Source: Thermomonas sp. HDW16 (GTDB taxonomy: Bacteria > Pseudomonadota > Gammaproteobacteria > Xanthomonadales > Xanthomonadaceae). Taken from it: a stretch of DNA of 64,000 nucleotides. A program made the position numbers and the translations under genes. Every line of letters begins with the position of its first letter. The first letter of the stretch is position 1. Shown here in pieces: positions 50,297 through 59,400 of this stretch. The notes below the pieces were generated by a model. It saw only the letters and a list, made by a program, of their open reading frames with translations. It was not told the DNA's origin and searched no databases. Location of the stretch: contig NZ_CP049872.1 of NCBI RefSeq assembly GCF_011302915.1, positions 1,054,001 through 1,118,000 of the forward strand, given 5' to 3'.

Positions 50297-51172
50297 TCAA
50301 CCGCCCGGCGGCGGCCCCAGCTTCAGCGAAAAATCGATGGCGTGCACATGCTTGGTCAGGCCGCCGATCGAGATGCAGTCCACGCCATCCTCGGCGATGC
50401 CGCGCAGCGTGCTCATGTCCACGCCACCCGACACTTCCAGCGGGATGCGCCCGTCGTAGGGTGCGGACTTGGCGATGCGCACCGCTTCGCGGCGGGTGGC
50501 GGCATCGAAATCGTCTACCAGGATGCGCGTGCAACCGGTGTCCAGCGCTTCGCCCAGTTGCGCCAGGGTTTCCACTTCCACGATCAGCGGTAGTTCCGGA
50601 TGCAAGGCGCGCGCGCGTTCGATGGCCGCCGCGACCGAACCGAAGGCGCGGATATGGTTTTCCTTCAGCATCACCGCGTCGTAGAGCGCGATCCGGTGGT
50701 TGACGCCGCCACCCACGCGTACCGCGTATTTCTGCGCCTGGCGCAGGCCTGGGATGGTCTTGCGGGTGTCCAGGATCTGCGTGCCGGTACCGCGTACGGC
50801 GTCGACGTACTGCGCGGTGACGGTAGCGGTGCCGCTCAGCGTCTGCAGGAAATTCAGCGAAGTGCGTTCCGCCGTGACCAGCGCGCGGTTATGGCCTTGC
50901 AGGGTGGCGATGACCGTGCCCTTGGCGATGCGGTCGCCTTCGTTGCAGCGCCAGTCGATGCGTACATCCGGATCCAGCGTCCGGTGGGTGGCATCGAACC
51001 ACGGCCGCCCGGCGACCACGCAGTCTTCCTTGCACAGCAGGTACGCGCTGTCCGGCGCGTCATCCAGCAGGGACGCGGTGGCATCACCGGGGCCGATGTC
51101 CTCGGCCAATGCAGCGACGACATTGGCCTCGACGATCTCCGCGGCCGGTGGATCGAAGCGCGCGCTGTTCAC
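50297..51172 (-). CDS. nadC: Nicotinate-nucleotide pyrophosphorylase (quinolinate phosphoribosyltransferase)
   Basis: NadC converts quinolinate and PRPP to nicotinate mononucleotide in NAD synthesis. The 291-residue protein has EDIGPGDATASLL at the N-terminus, RTSLNFLQTLSGTAT, the ILDTRKTIPGLRQAQKYAV active-site stretch and SGGVDMSTLRGIAEDGVDCIS. A GTG start at 51172 overlaps the stop of the Trm112-like gene by four bases (GTGA). The genes are probably co-expressed. Confidence 0.96.
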   Translation of the reverse strand: MNSARFDPPAAEIVEANVVAALAEDIGPGDATASLLDDAPDSAYLLCKEDCVVAGRPWFDATHRTLDPDVRIDWRCNEGDRIAKGTVIATLQGHNRALVTAERTSLNFLQTLSGTATVTAQYVDAVRGTGTQILDTRKTIPGLRQAQKYAVRVGGGVNHRIALYDAVMLKENHIRAFGSVAAAIERARALHPELPLIVEVETLAQLGEALDTGCTRILVDDFDAATRREAVRIAKSAPYDGRIPLEVSGGVDMSTLRGIAEDGVDCISIGGLTKHVHAIDFSLKLGPPPGG

Positions 51173-51438
51173 TGTTTCGGGAAACCTTCGACCTGCGCGG
51201 TCGCGATGCCGTCTTCGACCAGCAATACCGGGATGCCGTCGTCGACGCGATAGACGGTCTTGCGGTCGCGGGTCACCAGGGCTTCGCGCAGCGCGTCGGC
51301 CTGCACGCCGTCGTCGTTGCGCTTGATGCCACCAGCGGCGATCGCGCGGTTCAGCGCCTCCAGGCCAGCCGCTTCCAGCAGCGCCAGTGGCTGGCGGGTG
51401 GCGGGGCAGACCAATATGTCGAGGAGTTTGCGATCCAT
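51169..51438 (-). CDS. Trm112-family small protein
   Basis: An 89-residue protein whose first half ([20 protein letters not shown]) and later [16 protein letters not shown] match the Trm112/YcaR family, small proteins that activate methyltransferases in eukaryotes and archaea but are of unclear role in bacteria. Only one Cys remains (C11), so a zinc-ribbon is unlikely. Overlaps nadC by four bases; divergent from purE. Confidence 0.85.
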   Translation of the reverse strand: MDRKLLDILVCPATRQPLALLEAAGLEALNRAIAAGGIKRNDDGVQADALREALVTRDRKTVYRVDDGIPVLLVEDGIATAQVEGFPKQ

Positions 51439-51509
51439 GCCGATGCCGTGTTCTTGCGGGATCGGTAGAATACCGTTTTGCAGCAGGCGTTATGCCGCAG
51501 GACACCGAG

Positions 51510-52013
51510 ATGGCAGCAGCAGGCGACGCACCCCTGGTCGGCATCGTGATGGGCTCCCGCTCCGATTGGGAGACCATGCAGCACGCCGCCGCCAAACTCG
51601 AGGCGCTGGGCGTGCCGCACGAAGTGCGCGTGGTCTCCGCGCACCGCACGCCGGACGTCTTGTTCGAATACGCGGATTCGGCGCAAGCGCGCGGATTGCG
51701 CGCGATCATCGCCGGCGCTGGTGGCGCGGCGCACTTGCCGGGCATGCTGGCGGCCAAGACCGCGGTGCCGGTGCTCGGCGTGCCGGTGCAGAGCAAGGCG
51801 CTGAACGGAATGGATTCGCTGCTGTCGATCGTGCAGATGCCGGCCGGCATTCCCGTGGCCACGTTCGCCATCGGCAATGCCGGTGCCGCCAATGCCGGGT
51901 TGTTCGCTGCCGCGCTGCTCGCGCATGAATATCCGGCGATTGCAGAAGCGTTGTCCGCGTTCCGCAGCAAGCAGACGGACGACGTCGCCAACAATGACGA
52001 TCCGCGCAAGTAG
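51510..52013 (+). CDS. purE: 5-(carboxyamino)imidazole ribonucleotide mutase PurE
   Basis: PurE (class I) rearranges N5-CAIR to CAIR in purine synthesis. The 167-residue protein has [34 protein letters not shown] and the GVPVQS block of the active site. ATG 51510 has CAGGA 7 bases upstream; ATG 51492 is in frame. A TAGAAT hexamer (51466-51471) may be the -10. purK follows with no gap. Confidence 0.96.
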   Translation: MAAAGDAPLVGIVMGSRSDWETMQHAAAKLEALGVPHEVRVVSAHRTPDVLFEYADSAQARGLRAIIAGAGGAAHLPGMLAAKTAVPVLGVPVQSKALNGMDSLLSIVQMPAGIPVATFAIGNAGAANAGLFAAALLAHEYPAIAEALSAFRSKQTDDVANNDDPRK

Positions 52014-53159
52014 ATGACCACCGTCGGCATCCTCGGTGGCGGGCAGCTGGCCCGCATGATGGCTCTTTCCGGCGCGCCGCTGGGCCTGCGTTTCCGCGTG
52101 CTCGACAACGTGGCCGACGCCTGCGCCGGCCAGTTCGCGCCGATGATCGTTGGCGATTACACCGATCAAGCGGCGCTGGCCGAATTCGCTTCACAGGTGG
52201 ACGTCGCCACCTTCGATTTCGAGAACGTGCCAGCCGAATCCGCGCAGTGGTTGGCCGAGCGCGTGCCGGTGTTTCCAAAACCTCGCGCGCTGGCGGTGGC
52301 GCAGGATCGACTGGCCGAGAAAACCCTGTTCCGCGAACTCGGCATCCCGGTGCCGGACTTCGCCGACATCACCTCGCGTGCTGCGCTGGAAGCCGCCGTT
52401 ACGCAACTCGGCATGCCCTGCATCCTGAAGACGCGGCGGCTGGGCTACGACGGCAAGGGCCAGTTCCGGATCAAGACGGCGGCGGATATCGATGCGGCTT
52501 GGGAGTCGCTGGGCGCGCAGGCGGAAACCGTCGGCCTGATCCTGGAAGGCTTCGTGCATTTCCAGCGTGAATTGAGTGTGGTTGCGGTACGTGGTCGCGA
52601 TGGCGAATTTCGCGCCTGGCCGCTGACCGAAAACTGGCATGTCGATGGCGTGCTGTCGGCAAGCTTGGCGCCTGCATCGGTCGATGACGCGACGCAAGCC
52701 ACCGCGCTGTCGCATGCGCGCAAGCTGGCGGAAGCGCTGGATTACGTGGGCGTGTTCGCGCTGGAGTTGTTCTGCCGTGATGGCGAGCTACTTGCGAATG
52801 AGCTTGCGCCGCGCGTGCACAACTCCGGCCATTGGACGATCGAAGGCAGCGAGACCTCGCAGTTCCAGAACCACCTGCGCGCGGTGCTCGGATTGCCGTT
52901 GGGCGATACGCGGATGGTCGGCATCGCCTGCATGCTCAACTGGATCGGCGCGATGCCGGACGCGGATGCCGTGCTGCGCGAAGCCGGCGGCCATTGGCAC
53001 GATTACGGCAAGGAGCCGCGTGCCGGCCGCAAGGTCGGGCATGCCACGTTGCGTGCGGATTCCGCATCGGAATTGGCAGCCACCTTGCAGCGCGTCGGCG
53101 ATGCGTTGCGGCGCGAGGCGCAAGTCGCGCCGGTCGTGGCGGCCCTCGGCGTCGCCTAG
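52014..53159 (+). CDS. purK: 5-(carboxyamino)imidazole ribonucleotide synthase PurK
   Basis: PurK carboxylates AIR with ATP and bicarbonate to N5-CAIR, the substrate of PurE. The 381-residue ATP-grasp protein starts with GILGGGQLARMMA and includes FDFENVPAE, CILKTRRLGYDGKGQ (ATP-grasp glycine loop) and ANELAPRVHNSGHWTIEG. It begins immediately after the purE stop. Its TAG stop shares the palindrome CTAG with the TAG stop of the convergent membrane-protein gene. Confidence 0.97.
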   Translation: MTTVGILGGGQLARMMALSGAPLGLRFRVLDNVADACAGQFAPMIVGDYTDQAALAEFASQVDVATFDFENVPAESAQWLAERVPVFPKPRALAVAQDRLAEKTLFRELGIPVPDFADITSRAALEAAVTQLGMPCILKTRRLGYDGKGQFRIKTAADIDAAWESLGAQAETVGLILEGFVHFQRELSVVAVRGRDGEFRAWPLTENWHVDGVLSASLAPASVDDATQATALSHARKLAEALDYVGVFALELFCRDGELLANELAPRVHNSGHWTIEGSETSQFQNHLRAVLGLPLGDTRMVGIACMLNWIGAMPDADAVLREAGGHWHDYGKEPRAGRKVGHATLRADSASELAATLQRVGDALRREAQVAPVVAALGVA

Positions 53160-53674
53160 CTGGCGTTCGACGGCGCGCGTGCCAACTGGCGCATGCGGCC
53201 CATCAGCAGGAACGAATACGACAGGTAGTAGCCGACCAGGGTGGCGGCGATGCCGAGCGTCAGCGGCGTGGCCTGCACCTGGCCCGCGCCCTGGGCGATG
53301 AATCCCGAGTGCAGCATCCGCCACGCCAGCCGGCCGACCAGCAACACGGCCAGCGCGCCGCCGATCCAGGGATTCGGCGTATACCAGCGCGCGTGTTGGT
53401 CGCCATCGATCGTGGTCAACGAGAGGCCGAGGAAACCGAGCACGACACCGGCGATCAGGCCCATGCCGATGGCGATGCGGATGCCGGTGCCAGGCAGGAA
53501 AACGGCAGCCGCCAGCAAGCCGGTGACGGCGAGGCAAAGGAAGCCCATGCGCAGCATCGTGCGTCGCGGCTGCCATGATTGCCGGCCGATATGGCGGCGG
53601 ATGCGCCGGTAGTAGAGCCAGCCAAGGCCAAGGGTCATGGCGTACGGCATTGCGGCGGGCGAGATCAGGCTCAT
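53156..53674 (-). CDS. DUF1453-like membrane protein
   Basis: A 172-residue protein with four to five hydrophobic segments (MTLGLGWLYY, FLCLAVTGLLAAAVFL, IAIGMGLIAGVVLGFLGL, GGALAVLLVGRLAW, TLGIAATLVGYYLSYSFLL). The pattern and loops resemble DUF1453/CcdC-like proteins, though I am not certain of the family. Function unknown. Convergent with purK, sharing a 4-base stop overlap. Confidence 0.65.
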   Translation of the reverse strand: MSLISPAAMPYAMTLGLGWLYYRRIRRHIGRQSWQPRRTMLRMGFLCLAVTGLLAAAVFLPGTGIRIAIGMGLIAGVVLGFLGLSLTTIDGDQHARWYTPNPWIGGALAVLLVGRLAWRMLHSGFIAQGAGQVQATPLTLGIAATLVGYYLSYSFLLMGRMRQLARAPSNAS

Positions 53675-53761
53675 GGTGTTGGGTCGACCGGTGGGCGATG
53701 GAACATAGCCTAGCCCGAATGGGCGGTGGCGGCAGGTGCCGGAGGTCAGTTCCCTTAGATG

Positions 53762-53792
53762 CGAAAACGGCCGGATCGCCCGGCCGTTTTCG
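53762..53792. terminator. Terminator for sodB
   Basis: A perfect 13-base-pair stem with a 5-base loop (ATCGC). GC core GGCCGG with T/A tracts at the stem base (CGTTTTCG) lets it work on both strands; it is placed just after the sodB stop codon. Confidence 0.85.
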
Positions 53793-53812
53793 GTGTCGCG
53801 AACGTGCGCGGC

Positions 53813-54391
53813 TTACTTCATGTTGCTGGCCACGAAGTCCCAGTTCACCAGGCTCCAGAAGCCTTCCACGTACTTCGGCCGCAGGTTGCGGTAGTCGATG
53901 TAATAGGCGTGCTCCCACACGTCGCAGGTCAGCAGCGGGGTGTCTTCGCCGGTCAGCGGGGTGGCGGCGTTGGAGGTACTGGCCAGCGCCAGCGAGCCGT
54001 CGGGACGCTGCACCAGCCAGCCCCAACCGGAACCGAAGGTGCCGACCGAGGTCTTGGTGAACTCTTCCTTGAACTTCTCGAAGCTGCCGAATGCGGCGTT
54101 GATGGCATCGGCCAGCTTGCCGGTGGGTTCGCCACCGCCGTTCGGCGACATGCAGTTCCAGTAGAACGTGTGGTTCCACACCTGCGCGGCGTTGTTGAAC
54201 ATGCCGCCCTGCGACTTGCGGATGATGTCCTCCAGCGACATGTCGGCGAACTCGGTGCCGGCGATCATGTTGTTGAGGTTGGTCACGTAGGCCTGGTGGT
54301 GCTTGCCGTAGTGGAAGTCGATGGTCTCGCCGGAGATATGCGGTTCCAGGGCGGTGCGGTCGTAGGGCAGGGCGGGCAGTTCGATGGCCAC
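53813..54391 (-). CDS. sodB: Iron superoxide dismutase
   Basis: Converts superoxide to oxygen and hydrogen peroxide in the cytoplasm. The 192-residue protein has metal ligands His27 ([10 protein letters not shown]), a second His in [10 protein letters not shown], and Asp/His in DVWEHAYY. Fe-type features are [11 protein letters not shown] and the sequence before the DVWEH motif; metal use cannot be settled from sequence. It begins with GTG at 54391, seven bases after AGGAG. Divergent from grxD. Confidence 0.96.
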   Translation of the reverse strand: MAIELPALPYDRTALEPHISGETIDFHYGKHHQAYVTNLNNMIAGTEFADMSLEDIIRKSQGGMFNNAAQVWNHTFYWNCMSPNGGGEPTGKLADAINAAFGSFEKFKEEFTKTSVGTFGSGWGWLVQRPDGSLALASTSNAATPLTGEDTPLLTCDVWEHAYYIDYRNLRPKYVEGFWSLVNWDFVASNMK

Positions 54392-54443
54392 GGCGTGACT
54401 CCTGTCAGGGCGGTGAGGGTGCGGCCAGGGCCGCGCGAAGACT

Positions 54444-54460
54444 TACAATAGGCAATTCTA
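54444..54460. promoter_or_regulatory. Back-to-back -10 elements for sodB and grxD
   Basis: TACAAT (54444-54449, rightward) and TAGAAT (54460-54455, leftward) lie within 17 bases. The two polymerases could not bind at once, suggesting mutually exclusive firing of sodB and grxD. -35 matches are weak. Confidence 0.45.
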
Positions 54461-54542
54461 TCCCCACCGCCCGTTGCCGCACCGTCGACGCGCCATCAAC
54501 TGCCGCCGGCGCAGCGGGCCACACTGTTCCAGGAGTTGCCAT

Positions 54543-54866
54543 ATGTCTTCCATCGAAGACCGCATCCGGGCCGAGATCGAAGGCCATCCCGTCGTCCTCT
54601 TCATGAAGGGCACCCAGCAATTCCCGATGTGCGGTTTTTCCAGTCGCGCGGTGCAGGCGTTGAAGGCTGCTGGCGCCGCCCAGTTGCATACCGTCAACGT
54701 GCTGGAGGAGCCGGAGATCCGCGCCAACCTGCCGCGTTATTCGGATTGGCCGACCTTCCCGCAGCTCTTCATCAATGGCGAGCTGATCGGCGGCTGCGAC
54801 ATCACCGTCGAACTGTCCGAATCTGGCGAGCTGGCGCGCATCGTCGCGGACGCGCAAAAGGCGTGA
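54543..54866 (+). CDS. grxD: Monothiol glutaredoxin (Grx4 type)
   Basis: A 107-residue CGFS-type glutaredoxin that carries and transfers 2Fe-2S clusters with glutathione. The active site CGFS starts at Cys30 (after MKGTQQFPM); WPTFPQLFINGELIGGCDI is the family glutathione-binding stretch. AGGAG precedes ATG 54543. The next gene starts inside its stop codon (GTGA). Pairing with sodB fits an oxidative-stress/iron context. Confidence 0.96.
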   Translation: MSSIEDRIRAEIEGHPVVLFMKGTQQFPMCGFSSRAVQALKAAGAAQLHTVNVLEEPEIRANLPRYSDWPTFPQLFINGELIGGCDITVELSESGELARIVADAQKA

Positions 54867-55594
54867 GCGGGACCAAGCTGCTACAGGATCGCGTGATCTT
54901 GGTCGCCGGCGCCGCCGGCGGTCTCGGCTCGGCCGCGTCTGTCGCCTGTGCGCAGGCCGGCGCCACGGTCGTGCTGCTCGGTCGCAAAGTCGCGCAACTC
55001 AATCGCGTCTACGATGCGGTGAAAGCCGTTGGTCCGGAGCCGTTGCTGTATCCGCTGGATCTGATCGGGGCATCGCCGGACGATTTCGATGAGCTCGCCC
55101 AGCGCATCGAGGCCGAGCTCGGCCATCTCGACGGCCTGCTGCACTGTGCCGCCGAGTTCAAAGGCCTGACCCCGTTGCTGCATACCGACCCGGCCGACTT
55201 CGCCCGGGCGATCCATGTCGACCTGACCGCGCGCTGGTGGCTCACCCAGGCCTGCCTGCCTTTGATCGCGAAGTCCGATGCCGGCGCAGTGGTGTTCACC
55301 ATCGACGATCCCGAGCGCGCTGGCAGTAGCGCCTTCTGGGGCGGCTATGGCCTTGCCCAATCGGCGCAAGCGACATTGATTCCGATGCTGCAGGCGGAGC
55401 TCGGTGAACATGGCCCGCGTGTCAGTGGCCTGCGCCCGGGGCCGATGCGCACCGCGTTGCGCGGCAAGGCGTTCCAGCCGAATACCGACCTGAAGGCGAA
55501 GCCGCCGGCCGAATATGCCGCGGCTTGCGTCGAGCTGCTGTCGGTTGCCGGTGCTGGCCAACGCGGCAACATCGTGGACGCCATGCCGGCGTAA
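54863..55594 (+). CDS. SDR-family protein (YciK-like) with altered catalytic residues
   Basis: A 243-residue Rossmann-fold short-chain dehydrogenase/reductase-like protein. The cofactor loop GAAGGLGSA is intact, and the CAAEF segment corresponds to the NNAG motif. The active-site region departs from the family: Tyr162 is kept (GGYGLAQ), but the lysine four residues on is Gln166, and the usual catalytic Ser region reads TIDDPERAG. It may be catalytically weak or use a different mechanism. GTG start, overlapping grxD by four bases. Confidence 0.85.
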   Translation: MSGTKLLQDRVILVAGAAGGLGSAASVACAQAGATVVLLGRKVAQLNRVYDAVKAVGPEPLLYPLDLIGASPDDFDELAQRIEAELGHLDGLLHCAAEFKGLTPLLHTDPADFARAIHVDLTARWWLTQACLPLIAKSDAGAVVFTIDDPERAGSSAFWGGYGLAQSAQATLIPMLQAELGEHGPRVSGLRPGPMRTALRGKAFQPNTDLKAKPPAEYAAACVELLSVAGAGQRGNIVDAMPA

Positions 55595-55604
55595 CGGGAT
55601 TCCC

Positions 55605-56198
55605 ATGACCATCGCCTCGGCTGCCCTGTTGTTGTTCCTGATCCTGGATCCGCTGGGTAACATTCCGGTGTTCCTGAGCCTGCTCAAGGGCTTGCCGCCG
55701 GCACGCCAGCGGGTGGTGATCATGCGCGAGCTGCTGATTGCGCTGGCTGTGCTGATGCTGTTCCTGTGGGCCGGCCGCTACCTCTTGGAACTGATGCACC
55801 TGCGGCAGGAATCGGTCTCGATCGCCGGCGGCATCATCCTGTTCCTGATCGGCCTGCGGATGATCTTCCCGCCCGCCGAGGGGATCATGGGCGAACAGCC
55901 GGATGGCGAGCCCTTCATCGTGCCGATGGCGATCCCGATGATCGCCGGCCCCTCCGGGATGGCGGCGGTGATGCTGCTGGGCAGCCAGGAGCCCGGCCGA
56001 ATGGGAGCGTGGAGCCTGGCACTTGCGATCGCATGGGCCGCCACCGCGATCATCCTGTTCTCCGCCACCTATCTCCAGAAGTGGCTCGGTACCCGCGTGC
56101 TGACTGCGATCGAGCGCCTGATGGGCATGGTCATCGTGGCCATTTCCGTGCAGATGCTGCTCGACGGTATCGCCAGCTATCTGCATGCAGGAAGCTGA
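55605..56198 (+). CDS. MarC/UPF0056-family membrane protein
   Basis: A 197-residue inner-membrane protein with about six helices, MarC family. Helix 1 has LLFLILDPLGNIPVFLSLL, a hallmark; FIVPMAIPMIAGPSGMA is the family repeat with conserved Pro/Gly. Despite the name, no proven role in antibiotic resistance. It follows the SDR gene by 10 bases, and the 222-base gap after it contains the leader of the receptor gene. Confidence 0.9.
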   Translation: MTIASAALLLFLILDPLGNIPVFLSLLKGLPPARQRVVIMRELLIALAVLMLFLWAGRYLLELMHLRQESVSIAGGIILFLIGLRMIFPPAEGIMGEQPDGEPFIVPMAIPMIAGPSGMAAVMLLGSQEPGRMGAWSLALAIAWAATAIILFSATYLQKWLGTRVLTAIERLMGMVIVAISVQMLLDGIASYLHAGS

Positions 56199-56345
56199 AC
56201 AGGGGCGGGCACTTATCGTGAAGTGACGACTGCCTTGCGGCTGTCATGATGCGGTCATCGAGCGCGCATACCGTGTTAAACTTTGGTAAACCCATGCGGC
56301 TTCGTATGGGCAGGGGTTCCGAAAATTCGCCGACAGCTGTCGCAA

Positions 56346-56388
56346 GACGGACGTGTCGGCTTGTGCCGTCAGTCGTCCGTCGTTGTTT
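56346..56388 (+). promoter_or_regulatory. Two-level hairpin in the leader of the TonB-dependent receptor
   Basis: An outer stem pairs GACGGACG (56346-56353) with CGTCCGTC (56374-56381), and an inner stem pairs CGGC (56357-56360) with GCCG (56365-56368). T-rich sequence (GTTGTTTCC) follows. It may be an attenuator-like or mRNA-stability element about 40 bases before the start codon. No riboswitch family is recognised. Confidence 0.4.
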
Positions 56389-56420
56389 CCAATCTAATTC
56401 GCTCATTTGAGGTTATCGAT

Positions 56421-59400
56421 ATGACTCACCCGAACCGCGTCCGGCTGTCGAAGCTGTCGCTGGGCCTGATGGTCGCGCTTGCCGCGGCTCCTGTTTTCGC
56501 GCAGAGCACCTCCGCCGGCGTTGGCGGCCAGGTCGTTGGTGCCGACGGCCAGCCGATTGCGGGCGCCGAAGTCACCATCACCCACGTCGATTCGGGTACG
56601 GTCAGCCGCGCCACCACCGATGCCGCCGGTCGCTACACCTCGCGCGGCCTGCGCGTCGGCGGCCCGTACACGATCACCGTCAACAAGGCCGGTGTCGGCA
56701 CAGATACGGAAGAAAACGTTTACCTCGAGCTCAACAAGGTCAGCACCGTCGATGCCAACCTGGCGTCCGGTGGCGCTACTACCCTGGGCACCGTGACCGT
56801 CGTCGGTTCGGGTTCCACGAGCGTCTTCAGCTCGGACAACAAGGGCGTCGGTACCTCAGTGAGTGGCCGGCAGTTGGAGCTGGCCCCGCAGTCAAGTCGC
56901 TCGCTTGATGACGTTGCCCGCCTCGATCCGCGCATCAGCGTCACCGATCAGGCCACTGGCCGTATCTCGATGGCAGGTCTGAACAACCGTTACAACAACA
57001 TCACCGTGGATGGCCTGGGACAGAACGATCCGTTTGGCCTGAACTCCAACGGCATGCCTTATACCGGCTCGCCGATCTCGACCGACACGATCGATGCCTA
57101 CGACATCAAGGCTACCGATTATGACGTCGCCCAAGACACCATTGGTGCCAGCATCAATGCCGTCACCAAGTCCGGCACCAACGAGTTCCACGGGTCCGTG
57201 TACTACGCATTCAAGAATGCCAGCAACATGGTCGGCAAGCATCCGACGACCGATGCTGATTACAACCTGTTCGACAAGGACGAAACCAAGGGTTTGACCC
57301 TCGGCGGCCCCATCATCAAGGACAAGCTCTTCTTCTTCGGTTCTTATGAGAAGCAGGACGTTACGGAATTTGGTGGTGCGACCGCTGACGACGCCTTCGC
57401 GCGCGGCATCATCACCCAGGCCGATATCGATCGGGTTATCGCTGCTGCAAAGGGTTATGGCATCGATCCAGGCACCTACGGCGGCGCTTCTGGCGTCAAC
57501 CTCAGCTTGAAGCGCTATTTGGGCAAAATCGATTGGAACATCAACGATTCGCACCGCGCCAGCTTGACCTATCAGCAGACCGAGGAGTCCCTGCCCCAGC
57601 CATATGATGGCGGCGCGGCAACGGTGATCCTGACCTCGCGCTGGTACCAGAAGAACAGCACCACCAAAAATACTTCGCTGCAACTGTTCAGTGACTGGAC
57701 TGACAACTTCAGCACCGAAGCGAAGTTCAGTGTGCAGAAGTTCGACCAGATCGCCGGCAATCCCTTCAATGAGGGGCCGACCATCAACATCAGTGCCGGT
57801 GTCGGCAACTCGGCCACCAGTGGTCAGGGTATCCGCCTCGGCGAAGACCGTAACCGCCATGAAAACCAGATCAACACCAAGAAGTACACGGCGTCCATCT
57901 TCGGTACTTATTACCTGGGCGACCACGCCTTCAAGTTCGGTTTTGATTGGCTGAAGACTGATGCGCTGAACCTGTACGGCCGCGACCTGCATGGTGTTTA
58001 CACCTTCGGCAGCATCGCGGATTTCGAGGCGGGCAAGTACAACTCGTACACCGTGCGTCGTCCGGCCGCTGGCTTCACCGAGGCCGACACCGCCGCTGCC
58101 GTCGGGATGAGTCAGTTCAGCCCATTTATCCAGGATACCTGGCAGGCGACGGACAATCTTTCGCTGGTCTACGGTGTGCGCGTCAATATCCCGAAGGGGG
58201 ATAGCGAGGCACCGGTGAAGCCCGGCTTCGAGCAGGTGTTCGGCTATCCGAACAACTACAAGCTGGGATCGGACAACAAGGTTGTCATGCCGCGTTTTGC
58301 CTTCAACTACACGTTCAATACGGAACGTTATTCGCAATTGCGCGGCGGCATCGGCTTGTTCCAGACGGTTCCGCCCTACGTGTGGTTGGCGAATCCGTTC
58401 CAGAACAATGGCGTCAATGCCGTGTCGTTCAATTCCAACAATCCCGTGGCCTATCCGTTCAGCCCGGATCCCTACAACCAGCCGGTGCCGCCGAACCTGA
58501 GCACGACGGGTAGGGCACAAGTGGACAGCATCGATCCCAACTTCAAGATGCCTACCGCGTGGAAGCTGAGCTTGGGTTATGACGTGGAATTGCCGTGGGC
58601 AGGGCTGATCGGTACCGCAGAAATCCAGCATGTGCGGCACAAGGATGCGGTGTTCTACAAGGCGATCAACATTGGCGCGTACAACCCGACGACCGGTTTG
58701 TATGACGCGCCGACCGCGCGATTGCTGGACGGCCGCAACAGCTATTGGTGCACGCTCGGCTCGCTGTCCAGCTCGAACAAGAACTGCGGCAACAATCCGG
58801 GCTATACCAGCAGTGCTGCCAACGGCAGCGGTGGTTCGACGATGTTGAGTAACATCGATGCTGGTCGGTCGACTTCGTTCACCGTCAGCCTGAACAAGCC
58901 GCTGTCCAACGGCTGGTACGGCAACGTCAGCTACACCTTTACGGATGCAACGGAAGTCGGTTCCGATACCAGCTCGCAGGCTTGGTCCAGCTATCAGTTC
59001 GTCTCGCGTCTGAACCCGAATGATCGTGACGCCAAGACTGCGACTCAAGAGATCCGCAATGTGTTCAAGGCCACGCTGGGCTGGGAACATGCTTTCTTCG
59101 GCGACTACAAGACGAGCGTGTCCGCTTACTACAGCGGGCATAACGGGCTGCCCTACACTTGGATCATGAACGGCGACCAGAATGGCGACGGCATCTTCCA
59201 GGATCCGGCCTATATCCCGCTGATCAACGACCCGAAGGTCAGTTATGGCACGGCGACCGCTGCGCAGATTGCGGCATTCAATGACTTCATCGATAGCGAC
59301 TCTTACCTGAGCCAGCATCGTGGCTCCATCGCGGAACGCAACGACAGTCGCCTTCCCTGGGTCAACCAGTTGGATGTGGGTATCCAGCAAGAGCTGCCGG

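Noticed and set aside
51173..52108. N-terminal extension of the nadC frame
   Set aside because: It runs antisense through the Trm112-like and purE regions; the GTG at 51172 overlapping the preceding stop is the natural start.
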